A stretch of DNA of 64,000 nucleotides, taken from assembly GCF_036345995.1 (NCBI RefSeq), contig NZ_CP107796.1, positions 4,464,001-4,528,000 on the forward strand, read 5' to 3'. Of the stretch, positions 33,547 to 42,614 are shown piece by piece. A program made the translations under genes and the position numbers. Position 1 is the stretch's first letter; every line of letters begins with the position of its first letter. The notes beneath the pieces are model-generated. The model searched no databases and was not told the DNA's origin. It saw nothing but the letters and a program-made list of their open reading frames with translations. Source of the stretch: Streptomyces sp. NBC_00557. Lineage in GTDB: Bacteria; Actinomycetota; Actinomycetes; Streptomycetales; Streptomycetaceae.

Positions 33547-33930
33547 GTGCCGACCGGGCGTGTCAAATGGTTCAACAGCGAGAAGGGCTTCGGCTTTCTC
33601 TCCCGCGACGACGGCGGTGACGTCTTCGTCCATTCCTCTGTTCTCCCCGCCGGAGTCGACGCGCTCAAGCCGGGACAGCGCGTGGAGTTCGGCGTCGTGG
33701 CCGGTCAGCGCGGTGACCAGGCGCTGTCGGTGACCGTCCTGGAGCCGACCCCGTCGGTGGCCGCCGCCACCCGCAAGAAGCCGGACGAGCTGGCCTCGAT
33801 CGTGCAGGACCTGACGACCCTCCTCGAGAACATCACCCCGATGCTCGAGAAGGGCCGCTACCCGGACAAGGCCTCCGGCAAGAAGATCGCCGGCCTGCTC
33901 CGCGCGGTCGCCGACCAGCTGGACGTCTAG
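33547..33930 (+). CDS. Cold-shock domain protein with a C-terminal extension
   Basis: 127 residues from GTG 33547. The OB-fold cold-shock domain has both RNA-binding motifs: GRVKWFNSEKGFGFLSRDDG (RNP1) and DVFVHSSVL (RNP2). After VLEPTPS, an extension of about 60 residues (ELASIVQDLTTLLENITPML, GKKIAGLLRAVADQLDV) forms helices not present in the 67-residue CspA type. It binds single-stranded RNA or DNA. The extension probably mediates self-association or partner binding, which is inferred. Confidence 0.93.
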   Translation: MPTGRVKWFNSEKGFGFLSRDDGGDVFVHSSVLPAGVDALKPGQRVEFGVVAGQRGDQALSVTVLEPTPSVAAATRKKPDELASIVQDLTTLLENITPMLEKGRYPDKASGKKIAGLLRAVADQLDV

Positions 33931-33970
33931 CCGCCGTACGGGAGACAGCCGGCCGTCCTGCAGGGCCGTA

Positions 33971-34819
33971 CTACGGAAAAGCGAGCGCATCCGGGCCGAG
34001 GGGCGGCACCAGCCCCTCGGCCGCCGCGCGTGTGAGCAGCCCGCGCACGGCCGCGTAGCCGTCCTCGCCGAGGTCGGCGGTGAACTCGTTCACGTACAGC
34101 CCGATGTGCTGGTCGGCCACGGCCGGGTCCATCTCCTGGGCGTGCGCCATGACGTACGGGCGGGACGCCTCGGGGTCGTCCCAGGCGGCCCGCACGGAGG
34201 CGCGCACCGCGTCGGCGAGCCGGTTGAGCCGCTCCGCGCCCAGCGAGCGCCTGGCGATGATCGCGCCGAGCGGGATCGGCAGCCCGGTGGTCCGCTCCCA
34301 GTGCTCGCCCATGTCGGCGAGCTTGTGCAGACCGTAGTTCCGGTAGGTGAACCGGGCCTCGTGGATGACGAGCCCGGCGTCCACCTTGCCGTCCCGGACG
34401 GCCGGCATGATCTCGTGGAACGGCATGACGACGATCTCGCCGACGCCGCCGGGCAGGGTGTCCGCCGCCCAGAGGCGGAAGAGCAGGTACGCCGTCGACT
34501 TCTCGCTGGGCACCGCCACCGTACGGCCCGTCAGGTCCACACCCGCCTCCCGGGTGAGCACCAGCGGCCCGCAGCCCCGGCCCAGCGCCCCGCCGCACGG
34601 CAGCAGGGCGTAGTCGCCGAGGACGTACGGCAGGACGGCGTACGACACCTTCAGCACGTCGAACTCGCCGCGCTCGGCCATGCCGTTGGTGATGTCGATG
34701 TCGGCGAAGGTCACGTCCAGCGCGGGGCCGCCGGGGACCCGGCCGTGGGCGAGGGCGTCGAAGACGAAGGTGTCGTTCGGGCAGGGGGAGTACGCGATCT
34801 GCAAGCGCTCAGCGGTCAT
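33971..34819 (-). CDS. mqnD: 1,4-dihydroxy-6-naphthoate synthase
   Basis: 282 residues from ATG 34819. It converts cyclic dehypoxanthine futalosine to 1,4-dihydroxy-6-naphthoate in the futalosine pathway to menaquinone. Family motifs: LQIAYSPCPNDTFVFDALAH at the N-terminus, ITNGMAERGEFDVLKVSYAV and RGCGPLVLTREAGVDLTGRT. Length and order match MqnD. The upstream mqnB overlaps it by 11 nt, so the two are coupled. Other pathway genes are not in the window. Confidence 0.95.
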   Translation of the reverse strand: MTAERLQIAYSPCPNDTFVFDALAHGRVPGGPALDVTFADIDITNGMAERGEFDVLKVSYAVLPYVLGDYALLPCGGALGRGCGPLVLTREAGVDLTGRTVAVPSEKSTAYLLFRLWAADTLPGGVGEIVVMPFHEIMPAVRDGKVDAGLVIHEARFTYRNYGLHKLADMGEHWERTTGLPIPLGAIIARRSLGAERLNRLADAVRASVRAAWDDPEASRPYVMAHAQEMDPAVADQHIGLYVNEFTADLGEDGYAAVRGLLTRAAAEGLVPPLGPDALAFP

Positions 34820-35519
34820 ACGGTTTCCAACTCTCCAGTGCGGGGGCGAGCTTCCCGAACGCCTCGGTGAGGGCGGTGAGGGCGTCGCCGATCCGCCAGG
34901 CGGCCCGGTCGCGCGGGCCGACCGGGTTGGACACGGCGCGGATCTCCAGCACCGGCACCCCGTGCGCGGCGGCGGCCTCGGCGACCCCGAAGCCCTCCAT
35001 GCCCTCGGCGAGCGCGCCCGGGTGCCGGGCGCGCAGGGCGGCGGCGCGGGCGGCGGTCCCGGTGACGGTGGAGACGGTGAGGACCGTGCCGGTGCGGGCG
35101 CCGGTCGCCTCGGACACCAGGCGCACGGCGGCCTGTGGCGGCCGGTGGGTGACGGTGCCGAAGCCCAGCTCGGTGACCGGGAGGAAGCCTTCGGCGGTCT
35201 CGGCGCCCAGGTCGGCCACGGTGATCGCGTCGGCGACGACGAGCGAGCCGACGGGCGCCTCGGGCGGGAAGCCGCCGCCGATCCCGGCGCAGACGACCAG
35301 GTCGTACGGGGCGCCGTCGAGGGCGGCGGCGGTCAGGGCGCCGGCGGTGGAGGCGGCGGCGAGGGCCGGTCCGACACCGGCGGCGAGCAGGTCCCAGCCG
35401 CCGGCGGTGCGGCACAGCAGCGCGCCGGGGAGCCGTACCTCGGCCGCTTCCCCGGCAAGCGCCCGTGCCACCGCGTCCCGCTCGGCGGGAACCGCGGTGG
35501 CCACGAGGATGCGCGCCAA
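34809..35519 (-). CDS. mqnB: Futalosine hydrolase
   Basis: 236 residues from TTG 35519; the start is not certain because no ATG or GTG gives the full N-terminus. A nucleosidase/phosphorylase fold is seen in ARILVATAVPAERDAVARAL, LVVCAGIGGGFPPEAPVGSL, VVADAITVADLG and EGMEGFGVAEAAAAHGVPVL. It releases hypoxanthine from futalosine to give dehypoxanthine futalosine. Coupled to mqnD by an 11-nt overlap. Confidence 0.94.
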   Translation of the reverse strand: MARILVATAVPAERDAVARALAGEAAEVRLPGALLCRTAGGWDLLAAGVGPALAAASTAGALTAAALDGAPYDLVVCAGIGGGFPPEAPVGSLVVADAITVADLGAETAEGFLPVTELGFGTVTHRPPQAAVRLVSEATGARTGTVLTVSTVTGTAARAAALRARHPGALAEGMEGFGVAEAAAAHGVPVLEIRAVSNPVGPRDRAAWRIGDALTALTEAFGKLAPALESWKPYDR

Positions 35520-35527
35520 GGCCGTGA

Positions 35528-36025
35528 TCAGGCCTTCTTCAGCTTGAACGACCACATGCCCTGGTTGGACTTCGAGCCCATCCGGACCGTGAGGGTGTTG
35601 GTGTCGCCCTGGGTGCCGTACTGCTGGTTGAAGAACGCGCTGCCCGGGATGGTGCGGTACGTCTTGTTGCTGACGTCGGTGAACTGCTGGCCGTTGACCA
35701 GGAGCACCCAGCCGGTGTCCGCGATCTTCGGGTCGACGCCGATGCGGACCGTCTCGTCCTGGTCGACCTTGATCGACTTGGCGTTCCCGACGTTCTTGAC
35801 GCACTTCGCCAGCGACTTGGCGTCCAGTGCGTTGCCGTCGTTGTAGCAGGTGGCCTCGGAATTGACCGAGCTGTCGCCGACGGTGACCGTCGCGACGGGC
35901 GCCGGCTTCTCGCAGGCCGACAGGGCGAGCAGTCCGGCGGAGACGAGGCCGGCGGCGACGACGACGCGGCGGCGGCGCACAGCCCGGTGTACATCAGCGG
36001 CTTCGCCGCGGGGCAGCATGGTCAT
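35528..36025 (-). CDS. DUF2771-family lipoprotein
   Basis: 165 residues; ATG 36019 is an alternative start. The signal peptide RRRRVVVAAGLVSAGLLALS ends in the lipobox LSAC (cysteine near residue 38), so it should be lipid-anchored on the outer face of the membrane. The mature part, with CYNDGNALDAKSLAKCVK, GWVLLVNGQQFTDVS and MWSFKLKKA at the end, fits the DUF2771 family. It ends 8 nt before the mqnB start, so it may be the first gene of the mqn operon. Function unknown. Confidence 0.88.
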   Translation of the reverse strand: MTMLPRGEAADVHRAVRRRRVVVAAGLVSAGLLALSACEKPAPVATVTVGDSSVNSEATCYNDGNALDAKSLAKCVKNVGNAKSIKVDQDETVRIGVDPKIADTGWVLLVNGQQFTDVSNKTYRTIPGSAFFNQQYGTQGDTNTLTVRMGSKSNQGMWSFKLKKA

Positions 36026-36142
36026 GGCCGAAGGCTATCGGGCGCCCCGATCCGTCCGCCCACGTGGGGTGCGGCGTGCCCGGTTCGTTACGCCGGCCGT
36101 GCCCCTGGCCGGCGGGACGCCGGTTCGTCGTCCACCGGCAGG

Positions 36143-37555
36143 TCAGGCGACCCGGGAGTGCGGCCGGCCGCCGTGCCGGGCCGAGGCGAGCAGGCCCTTG
36201 AGGGTGGTCAGCCAGCCGGCGGCGACGAACACCGCGCCGATCAGCAGGCCGACGGTGCCGTCCAGCGGCAGCACGATGCCGACGGCGCCGCCGAACACCC
36301 ACGCCATCTGCAGCAGCGTCTCCGAGCGGGCGAACGCCGAGGTGCGCACCAGCTCCGGCACGTCCCGCTGGATCAGGGCGTCCAGGGCCAGCTTGGCCAG
36401 CGCCTGCCCGAACCCGGCGACGGCCGCGAGACAGGCCACCAGGAACGCGCCGAAGAACAGGGCGGCCACGATCGCCGTGCCGAGCACCACCGCGCCGACG
36501 GCCACGATGATGATCTCCGGGGCGCGTGACTTGAGCCAGGAGCCGACGGCCGTGCCCAGCGCGTTGCCCGCGCCGGCGGCGACCCCCACGACCCCGAGCG
36601 AGACCGCCGCGCTCTCCCCGGTCAGCGGGTGCTCGCGCAGCAGGAAGGCGAGGAAGAAGATCAGGAAGCCGGACAGGCAGCGCAGGGCCGCGTTGGCGCC
36701 GAGCGCGTGCGTGACGGCGGGGCCCACGGTCCGCAGCCCCGGCCGCTTGATGCCCTCCTTGTCCTTCCGGCGCTGCGTGCCGTGCAGATGCTGCTCGTCG
36801 GCAGCGAGCAGCGCCACGTCCTCGCCCTTGGCGGAGTCCACCTTGGGCGGCAGGGAGAACGACAGGAACGTCCCGCCGACGAAGATCAGGAAGGCGCCGT
36901 ACAGCGGCCAGGGATCGCCGACCCGGTGCAGCCCGGCCGCGACCGGCGCGGCCACACCGGTGGCCAGCAGCCCCGCCAGGGTCACCCGCGAGTTGGCCCT
37001 GACCAGCGAGAACCGGGGCGGCAGCAGCCGCGGCACGACCGCGCTGCGCACCACGCCGTACGCCTTCGACGCGACCAGCACCCCGAGCGCGGCCGGATAC
37101 AGCTCCAGGCTGCCGCTCGCCACGGCGCCCGAGACGACCAGCGCCAGCAGGGCGCGGGCGAGCATCGCCCCGGCCATGGCCGCGCGCCGGCCGTGCGGCA
37201 GCCGGTCGAGGAGCGGGCCGATGACCGGGGCGAGAACGGTGAAGGGCGCCATGGTGATGGCGAGATACAGGGCGACCCGGCCGCGCGCCTCGTCGGTCGG
37301 CACGGAGAAGAACACCGTGGACGCGAGCGCCACGGTGACCATCACGTCGCCCGCGCCGTTCACGGCGTGCAGCTCGATCAGCTTGGCGAGGCCGGACTCA
37401 CCCGCCCCGTGCGCGTGCGTGGCTCTGCGGATCCCGCGCGCCGCCCCGGTCACCGGGACGTGCAGGGCACGCCCGACGGAGCGGACGGCGCCACCGGCCC
37501 GGCTCGCACCGCCACCTCGAACACCACGCCTGTCCGCGGTCGCCACGTGGTTCAT
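36143..37555 (-). CDS. MFS transporter
   Basis: 470 residues from ATG 37555. After a basic N-terminus there are about 12 hydrophobic spans, with the MFS motif-A-like loop GPLLDRLPHGRRAAMAGAML between spans 2 and 3 and VGVAAGAGNALGTAVGSWLK in the second half. A central hydrophilic loop (PPKVDSAKGEDVALLAADEQ) divides the halves. The substrate cannot be predicted. A 275-nt region separates it from the divergent DUF3027 gene. Confidence 0.9.
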   Translation of the reverse strand: MNHVATADRRGVRGGGASRAGGAVRSVGRALHVPVTGAARGIRRATHAHGAGESGLAKLIELHAVNGAGDVMVTVALASTVFFSVPTDEARGRVALYLAITMAPFTVLAPVIGPLLDRLPHGRRAAMAGAMLARALLALVVSGAVASGSLELYPAALGVLVASKAYGVVRSAVVPRLLPPRFSLVRANSRVTLAGLLATGVAAPVAAGLHRVGDPWPLYGAFLIFVGGTFLSFSLPPKVDSAKGEDVALLAADEQHLHGTQRRKDKEGIKRPGLRTVGPAVTHALGANAALRCLSGFLIFFLAFLLREHPLTGESAAVSLGVVGVAAGAGNALGTAVGSWLKSRAPEIIIVAVGAVVLGTAIVAALFFGAFLVACLAAVAGFGQALAKLALDALIQRDVPELVRTSAFARSETLLQMAWVFGGAVGIVLPLDGTVGLLIGAVFVAAGWLTTLKGLLASARHGGRPHSRVA

Positions 37556-37830
37556 AGTGCCCTGAGAAGCGGTGGGATAGTGCGGTACCGCGCGGAAGAG
37601 GCCGAGGGGCGGCCGGGGCCGAGCGGCGGGCGGGAAGGAATCCCGCGTGGCGGCGAGGAATCTTGTTCGGTGTAGCGTGCGTATCTCAGCCATAACGCAG
37701 AATGGATGGCAGAGGTGCGCCCGAGCGCGCGGATGCATGACGTCGATGCGGTCCCCAGGTCCGCTCCGTCGGCAGGCCCGCCTTCAGGCAGCCGCCCTCG
37801 ACGAGACGGCGTAGGAGAGAAGCGATACCT

Positions 37831-38757
37831 GTGAGCGCAGCGACAACGCGAAGCCGCACCCCCGACCGTCTGTGCGCCGAGGCGGTCGATCTCGCCCGCT
37901 CCGCCGCCGAGGAGGCCGCCGCTCCCGGCGTGGTCGGGGAGCACGTGGGCCTCGTCTCCGAGGGCGACCGCGTTGTCACGCACTTCTTCGAGTGCAAGGA
38001 ACCGGGCTACCGCGGCTGGCGCTGGGCGGCCACCGTGGCCCGCGCCTCCCGCGCCAAGATCGTCACGCTCGACGAGGTGGTGCTCCTGCCCGGCCCGGAC
38101 GCCCTGCTCGCCCCCGAGTGGGTGCCGTGGAGCGAGCGGCTGCGGCCCGGCGACCTCGGTCCCGGCGATCTGCTCCCCACCGACCAGGACGACCTGCGTC
38201 TGGAGCCCGGTTACACGGGTGAGGACGAGCCGCCGCCGAACTCGGCCGTCTCCCAGGAGATGGCGGAGCTGGCGGAGGCCGAGGACGCCGACGTCACCCC
38301 CGGCGCCCCCGCGGTCCAGCCCACGGCCCCCTCCCGGGGCTCGATCGCCGCCGTCGCCGAGGAACTGGGCATGCGCCGGGCCCGGGTGCTGTCCCGCTAC
38401 GGCCTGCACGTCGCCGCCGACCGCTGGGAGGAGTCGTACGGCCCCAAGACCGCGATGGCCCAGGCGGCCCCCGCGACCTGCATGACGTGCGGCTTCCTGG
38501 CCCCCATCGGCGGCTCCCTGGGCCAGGCCTTCGGCGTGTGCGCCAACGAGTTCTCGCCCGCCGACGGCCATGTGGTCTCCCTGGCCTACGGCTGCGGCGG
38601 CCACTCCGAGGCGGCCGTCATGCCGAAGCCGCCCCAGCCGGCCCCGCCGGTCATCGACGAGACCCGCGTCGACCCCTTCCCGCTCCGCCCCGCCCGCGAC
38701 TCCGGCTCGGTCCCGGAGACGGGCGACGAGGACACGGCGGAACTGGGGCATTCCTGA
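37831..38757 (+). CDS. DUF3027 domain protein
   Basis: 308 residues from GTG 37831. The DUF3027 domain covers about 15-260: AVDLARSAAEEAAAPGVVGE, FFECKEPGYRGWRWAATVAR, GRVLSRYGLHVAADRWEESY-like helix segments and a conserved zinc-like cluster CMTCGFLAPIGGSLGQAFGV, CANE, GCGGH. The C-terminus is proline-rich and acidic. The family is restricted to actinobacteria and its function is unknown. Confidence 0.92.
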   Translation: MSAATTRSRTPDRLCAEAVDLARSAAEEAAAPGVVGEHVGLVSEGDRVVTHFFECKEPGYRGWRWAATVARASRAKIVTLDEVVLLPGPDALLAPEWVPWSERLRPGDLGPGDLLPTDQDDLRLEPGYTGEDEPPPNSAVSQEMAELAEAEDADVTPGAPAVQPTAPSRGSIAAVAEELGMRRARVLSRYGLHVAADRWEESYGPKTAMAQAAPATCMTCGFLAPIGGSLGQAFGVCANEFSPADGHVVSLAYGCGGHSEAAVMPKPPQPAPPVIDETRVDPFPLRPARDSGSVPETGDEDTAELGHS

Positions 38758-39064
38758 CCCGGGTTCTCACCGTCCGGAAGCCGGTGGGCGTGGCCGGGTG
38801 ACAGTCCGGGCCGCGGCGGCGACCGCCCGCCGACCGGCGGAGCTGCTCCGGGTCCTGTCGCCGGACTCCCGCCGTCCGCCCGGCGGGCGGGCCTCCCGCC
38901 CGCTGCGGGGCGGCTGACGCAGGCCGTGGGCGTGCGCGCCGGAGGTTCCTGGCCGAAGGCCGGGGGAGGGAGTGCGACGACGGGGGCCGGGGCCGCCCGC
39001 TCCCCCGCGGGTCCGCCCGCGCCGCGCTGTACCTTCGTCCTCACGCGTGATGAGGAGTGTGAAC
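38758..39064. other. GC-rich intergenic region without a gene
   Basis: 307 nt between DUF3027 and the sacsin-like gene. It is full of CG-rich inverted repeats (such as CGCCCGCCG next to CCGGCGG near 38830, and CCGGGGGAGGG near 38960) but contains no plausible ORF. It probably holds a terminator and the promoter of the gene at 39065. Confidence 0.5.
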
Positions 39065-42000
39065 GTGAGCAGCAAGTACGTGCGGCCGGCGGCCGAGGGT
39101 GCCGATCCGTTCGGGACGGCCCGGCTGCGCCGTGGTGTCCTCGACGCCTGGGCCACCAGCCCCGCCCGGTTCCGGGAGGACGCCAACGCCGAGGAGGACC
39201 TGGTCCTCGGCGGCTACCGGGACCGGCTCGTCGTCGAGCTGGCCCAGAACGCCGCCGACGCCGCCGCCCGGGCGCGGGTGCCCGGCCGGCTGCGGCTCAC
39301 CCTCCACGGCGGCGTTCTCGTCGCCGCCAACACCGGCGCCCCGCTGGACGCGGCCGGTGTCGAGTCGCTGTCCACCCTGCGCGCCTCCGCGAAGCGGGAC
39401 GAGGAGGTCACCCAGGGCGCCGTCGGGCGGTTCGGGGTCGGGTTCGCGGCCGTGCTCGCGGTGACCGACGAACCCGCGATCGTGGGGCGGCACGGCGGTG
39501 TCCGCTGGTCGCTCGGCGAGGCGCGGGAGCTGGCCGCCGAGACCGCCCGGCACAGCCCGGGGCTCGGCGACGAGGTGCGGCGCCGGGACGGCCATGTGCC
39601 GCTGCTCCGGCTGCCGTTCGCCGCCGAGGGCACCGCCCCGGACCCGTACGACACCGCCGTCATCCTGCCCCTGCGGGACGCGGCCGCCGCCGATCTCGCC
39701 GAACGGCTGCTGAACGCCGTCGACGACGCCCTGCTCCTCGCCCTGCCGGGCCTGACGGAGGTCGTCATCGAGGCCGGCGGCGCCGAGCGCACCCTGCGCC
39801 GCCGCGACGAGGGCGCCGTCGTCGTGGTGGAGGACTCCCGCGCCGGCACCACCCGGTGGCGCACCGCCTCCGCGCACGGCCCGCTCACCCCCGACCTGCT
39901 GGCCGACCGGCCCGTGGAGGAGCGGCTGCGCCCCCACTGGTCGGTGACCTGGGCCGTACCCGAGGACGCGGACGGACGGCCGGTGCGGCCCCGGACCACG
40001 CCCGTCGTGCACGCGCCGACCCCCAGCGACGAGCCGCTCGGCGTCCCCGCCCTGCTCATCGCCTCCTTCCCGCTCGACACCACCCGCCGGCACACCGCTC
40101 CCGGCCCGCTCACCGACTTCCTGGTGCAGCGCGCCGCCGACGCCTACACCGAACTGCTCGCCGACTGGCGGCCGGTGACCGACGGCATCATCGACCTGGT
40201 GCCGGGACCGCTCGGCAAGGGCGAGCTGGACGGCGCGCTGCGGCAGGCCGTGCTGGAGCGGCTGCCGCGCACCGCCTTCCTGCCCCCGGCCGTCTCCGCG
40301 CAGGGCGACGACCAGGAGCTGCCGCAGGCGCTGCGGCCCCGGGACGCCGAGGTCGTGGAGGGTGCCGGGGCGGACACCGTGCGGGTCCTCGCCGAGGTGC
40401 TGCCCACCCTGCTGCCCGCCGGACTCGAGCGGCGCGTCGAGCTGCGCACCCTCGGGGTGGCCCGGCTGCGGCTCGCCGACGCCGTCGACCGGCTCGCGGG
40501 CCTGGAGAAGGACCCCGGCTGGTGGTGGCGGCTCTACGACAGCCTCGCCGGGGTCGACCCCGACCGGCTGTCCGGACTTCCGGTGCCCCTTGCCGACGGG
40601 CGGACCACCATCGGCCCCCGGCAGGTCCTGCTGCCCGCCCCGGACGCCGCCCGGATCGACGCGGACGTCCTCGGGCGGCTCGGCCTGAAGGTGGCCCACG
40701 AGGACGCCGCGCACCCGCTGCTGGAGAAGCTGGGCGCGCTGCCCGCCACCCCGCGCGCGGTGCTCACCACTCCGCAGGTGCGCGCCGCCGTCGCCGCCTC
40801 GCTGGACGAGGAGGGCGGCATCGGGGGCTGGGAGGAGGACGCCCCGGACGCGGAGGAACTGGCCGACACCGTGCTCGCGTTGGTCCGGGACGCGGGCCTC
40901 GAGCCCGGCGACGAGCCCTGGCTGGGTGCGCTCGCCCTGCCCGACGAGGACGGGGAACTGGCCCCTGCGGGTGAACTCGTCTTCCCCGGCAGCCCTTTCG
41001 CCCGGGTGATCCGCGAGGGGGAACTGGCCGCCGTGGACCAGGAGCTGGCCGACAAGTGGGGTGAGCAGCCGCTGGCCGCCTGCGGTGTGCTCGCGAACTT
41101 CGCGCTGGTCCGCGCCACCGACGTGGTCCTCGACCCGGACGAACTGGAACCCAGGGAGGGCGACTTCGCCGAGCCCGACGACGCCGGGCTGCTGGACGCC
41201 GTCGACGTGTGGTGCGAGGACGTCCTCGACCGCTTCCCGGACAGCCCGGTGCCGCCGGTCGCCACCGAGCTGGTCGCCGTGCGCGACCTGGACCTGGTGG
41301 ACGACGACCGCTGGCCGGAGGCCCTGGCACTGCTCGCGCAGCCCCCGCTGCGGGACGCGCTCACCCAGCCGGTCCGCATCCTGCTGCACGACGGCACCCA
41401 CGAGACCGTACGGCCGTACACCGCCTGGTGGTTGCGCGGGCACCCGGTCCTCGACGGGCGCCGCCCGGCCGGGCTGCTCGCCGCCGGCGGGGACCCGCTG
41501 CTGCGCGGGCTGTACGACGAGGCCGACGCCACCGGGTTCGAGGACGAGCAGGTGCTGCGCGCCCTGGGCGTGCGCACCTCGGTCGCGGCCCTGCTGGACG
41601 AGCCCGGCGGCGCCGCCGAGCTGCTGGACCGGCTCGCGGACCCCGCGCGCACCGTGACGCCCGCCCAACTGCACGGCCTGTACGGGGCGCTGGCCGAGAT
41701 GGACCCCGAGCAGGTGACCCTGCCGGAGGAGCTGCGGGCCGTGGTCGACGGCCGGGTGGAGGTCGTGGACGCGGCGGAGGCGGTCGTGGTCGACTCGCCC
41801 GACCTGCTGCCGTTCACGGCGGGCGTCCCGCTGCTGCCGGTACGGCCGTCCCGCGCGGCCGAGCTGGCGGAGCTGTTCCAGGTGCGGCGGCTGAGCGAGT
41901 CCGTCACCGGCGAGGTGCACTCCGAGGGGACCGAGCACGAGGTGCCGGAGCCGGTGCGGGTGCTCCTCGGCCCGCGCACGCCCGAGACGTACGTGGAGCA

Positions 42001-42199
42001 CGACGAGCTCGTCGTGGACGGCGTGGAGATCGACTGGCGGCTCACCGACGACGGCGTGCTGCACGCGGCCACCCTGGAGGGGGTCGCGGCCGGGTTGGCG
42101 TGGGCGGCGGGACAGTGGCCCCGGCGCTTCGAGGTGGCGGCCCTGCTGGAGGACCCGTCCCGGACGGAGGAGCTGGCCCGGGACCGCTGGTTCGACTGA
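39065..42199 (+). CDS. Sacsin-N-terminal-like (HSP90-type ATPase) large protein
   Basis: 1044 residues from GTG 39065, which has GAGGAG at ideal spacing; an ATG at 39050 would add five residues. The N-terminal domain is a GHKL ATPase: RDRLVVELAQNAADAAARAR (N box), LVAANTGAPLDAAGVESLST (G1-like), and GRFGVGFAAVLAVTDEP (G2). The rest (about 300-1040) is acidic and alpha/beta-mixed, without other recognised domains. Sacsin-like actinobacterial proteins are often of this length. A chaperone-like ATPase role is suggested by the fold; the clients are unknown. It stands alone, with no obvious operon partner. Confidence 0.88.
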   Translation: MSSKYVRPAAEGADPFGTARLRRGVLDAWATSPARFREDANAEEDLVLGGYRDRLVVELAQNAADAAARARVPGRLRLTLHGGVLVAANTGAPLDAAGVESLSTLRASAKRDEEVTQGAVGRFGVGFAAVLAVTDEPAIVGRHGGVRWSLGEARELAAETARHSPGLGDEVRRRDGHVPLLRLPFAAEGTAPDPYDTAVILPLRDAAAADLAERLLNAVDDALLLALPGLTEVVIEAGGAERTLRRRDEGAVVVVEDSRAGTTRWRTASAHGPLTPDLLADRPVEERLRPHWSVTWAVPEDADGRPVRPRTTPVVHAPTPSDEPLGVPALLIASFPLDTTRRHTAPGPLTDFLVQRAADAYTELLADWRPVTDGIIDLVPGPLGKGELDGALRQAVLERLPRTAFLPPAVSAQGDDQELPQALRPRDAEVVEGAGADTVRVLAEVLPTLLPAGLERRVELRTLGVARLRLADAVDRLAGLEKDPGWWWRLYDSLAGVDPDRLSGLPVPLADGRTTIGPRQVLLPAPDAARIDADVLGRLGLKVAHEDAAHPLLEKLGALPATPRAVLTTPQVRAAVAASLDEEGGIGGWEEDAPDAEELADTVLALVRDAGLEPGDEPWLGALALPDEDGELAPAGELVFPGSPFARVIREGELAAVDQELADKWGEQPLAACGVLANFALVRATDVVLDPDELEPREGDFAEPDDAGLLDAVDVWCEDVLDRFPDSPVPPVATELVAVRDLDLVDDDRWPEALALLAQPPLRDALTQPVRILLHDGTHETVRPYTAWWLRGHPVLDGRRPAGLLAAGGDPLLRGLYDEADATGFEDEQVLRALGVRTSVAALLDEPGGAAELLDRLADPARTVTPAQLHGLYGALAEMDPEQVTLPEELRAVVDGRVEVVDAAEAVVVDSPDLLPFTAGVPLLPVRPSRAAELAELFQVRRLSESVTGEVHSEGTEHEVPEPVRVLLGPRTPETYVEHDELVVDGVEIDWRLTDDGVLHAATLEGVAAGLAWAAGQWPRRFEVAALLEDPSRTEELARDRWFD

Positions 42200-42248
42200 C
42201 GGCTGCCCGGCGGACCGCCTCCGGAAATCTCTTACAACTTCTTCAACT

Positions 42249-42303
42249 TCCGTACAACCGTTCCCCTGCGTGCCGAGTCTGACCCAGCGCAGTCACCGGA
42301 CTC
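42249..42303 (+). promoter_or_regulatory. Secreted-array promoter module, copy 1
   Basis: CGTACAACC at 42251, TCTGAC at 42278 and the small hairpin AGTC-ACCG-GACT at 42291-42302 follow the same order and spacing as the two modules in front of the intact secreted-protein genes. The hairpin is shifted by 1 nt. This copy precedes the decayed gene at 42332. Confidence 0.6.
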
Positions 42304-42331
42304 AGCCATCGCCACGCACGCAGGGGAACAC

Positions 42332-42487
42332 ATGCGTCCACGCGCCACCGCCGCCGTCGCCGACGGCACCTTCGCCGTCCCGGCCGCGCCGGCCGGCGGC
42401 CCCGGCACGCCTCTCCCGCGCGGGCGCCTCCGCCATCGCGGCGGTGAGCGCCGCCCGTGAGGCCGAAGGCACGGCAGCCGTTCGGTG
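42332..42487 (+). pseudogene. Decayed copy of the tandem secreted-protein family
   Basis: An ATG with AGGGGAACAC ahead begins MRPRATAAVADGTFAVPAAP, which matches the signal peptide start of the two intact genes (MRIRATVAAVSGALALSALV). The frame then ends after about 42 codons; the adjacent frame (GASAIAAVSAAREAEGTAAV) continues for a short distance. There is no mature domain. The upstream promoter module is retained. It appears to be a truncated, frame-shifted paralog. Confidence 0.6.
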
Positions 42488-42512
42488 AAGCCGCCGGAAA
42501 CTCCCGGCTTCC

Positions 42513-42566
42513 GTCGTACAACCAGTCGATTCCCTCGCGGGTCTGATGCCGTGAGTCGACTGACTC
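42513..42566 (+). promoter_or_regulatory. Secreted-array promoter module, copy 2
   Basis: GTCGTACAACC (42513), TCTGAT (42542) and GAGTC-GACT-GACTC (42553-42566), then GATCAC at 42570. The boxes TACAACC and TCTGAT are separated by 18 nt, a spacing that fits -35 and -10 elements of an ECF-type promoter. The hairpin would lie at the 5' end of the transcript. It is collinear with the copies at 42249 and 43589. Confidence 0.65.
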
Positions 42567-42614
42567 CTTGATCACTTTGGACCCCGGGTCCACTTTCTCC
42601 ACACAGGGGAACCC

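Noticed and set aside
38767..39186. Reverse-strand ORF between DUF3027 and the sacsin-like gene
   Set aside because: No ribosome site, no domain, and it overlaps the start of the plus-strand gene; treated as GC-driven shadow.
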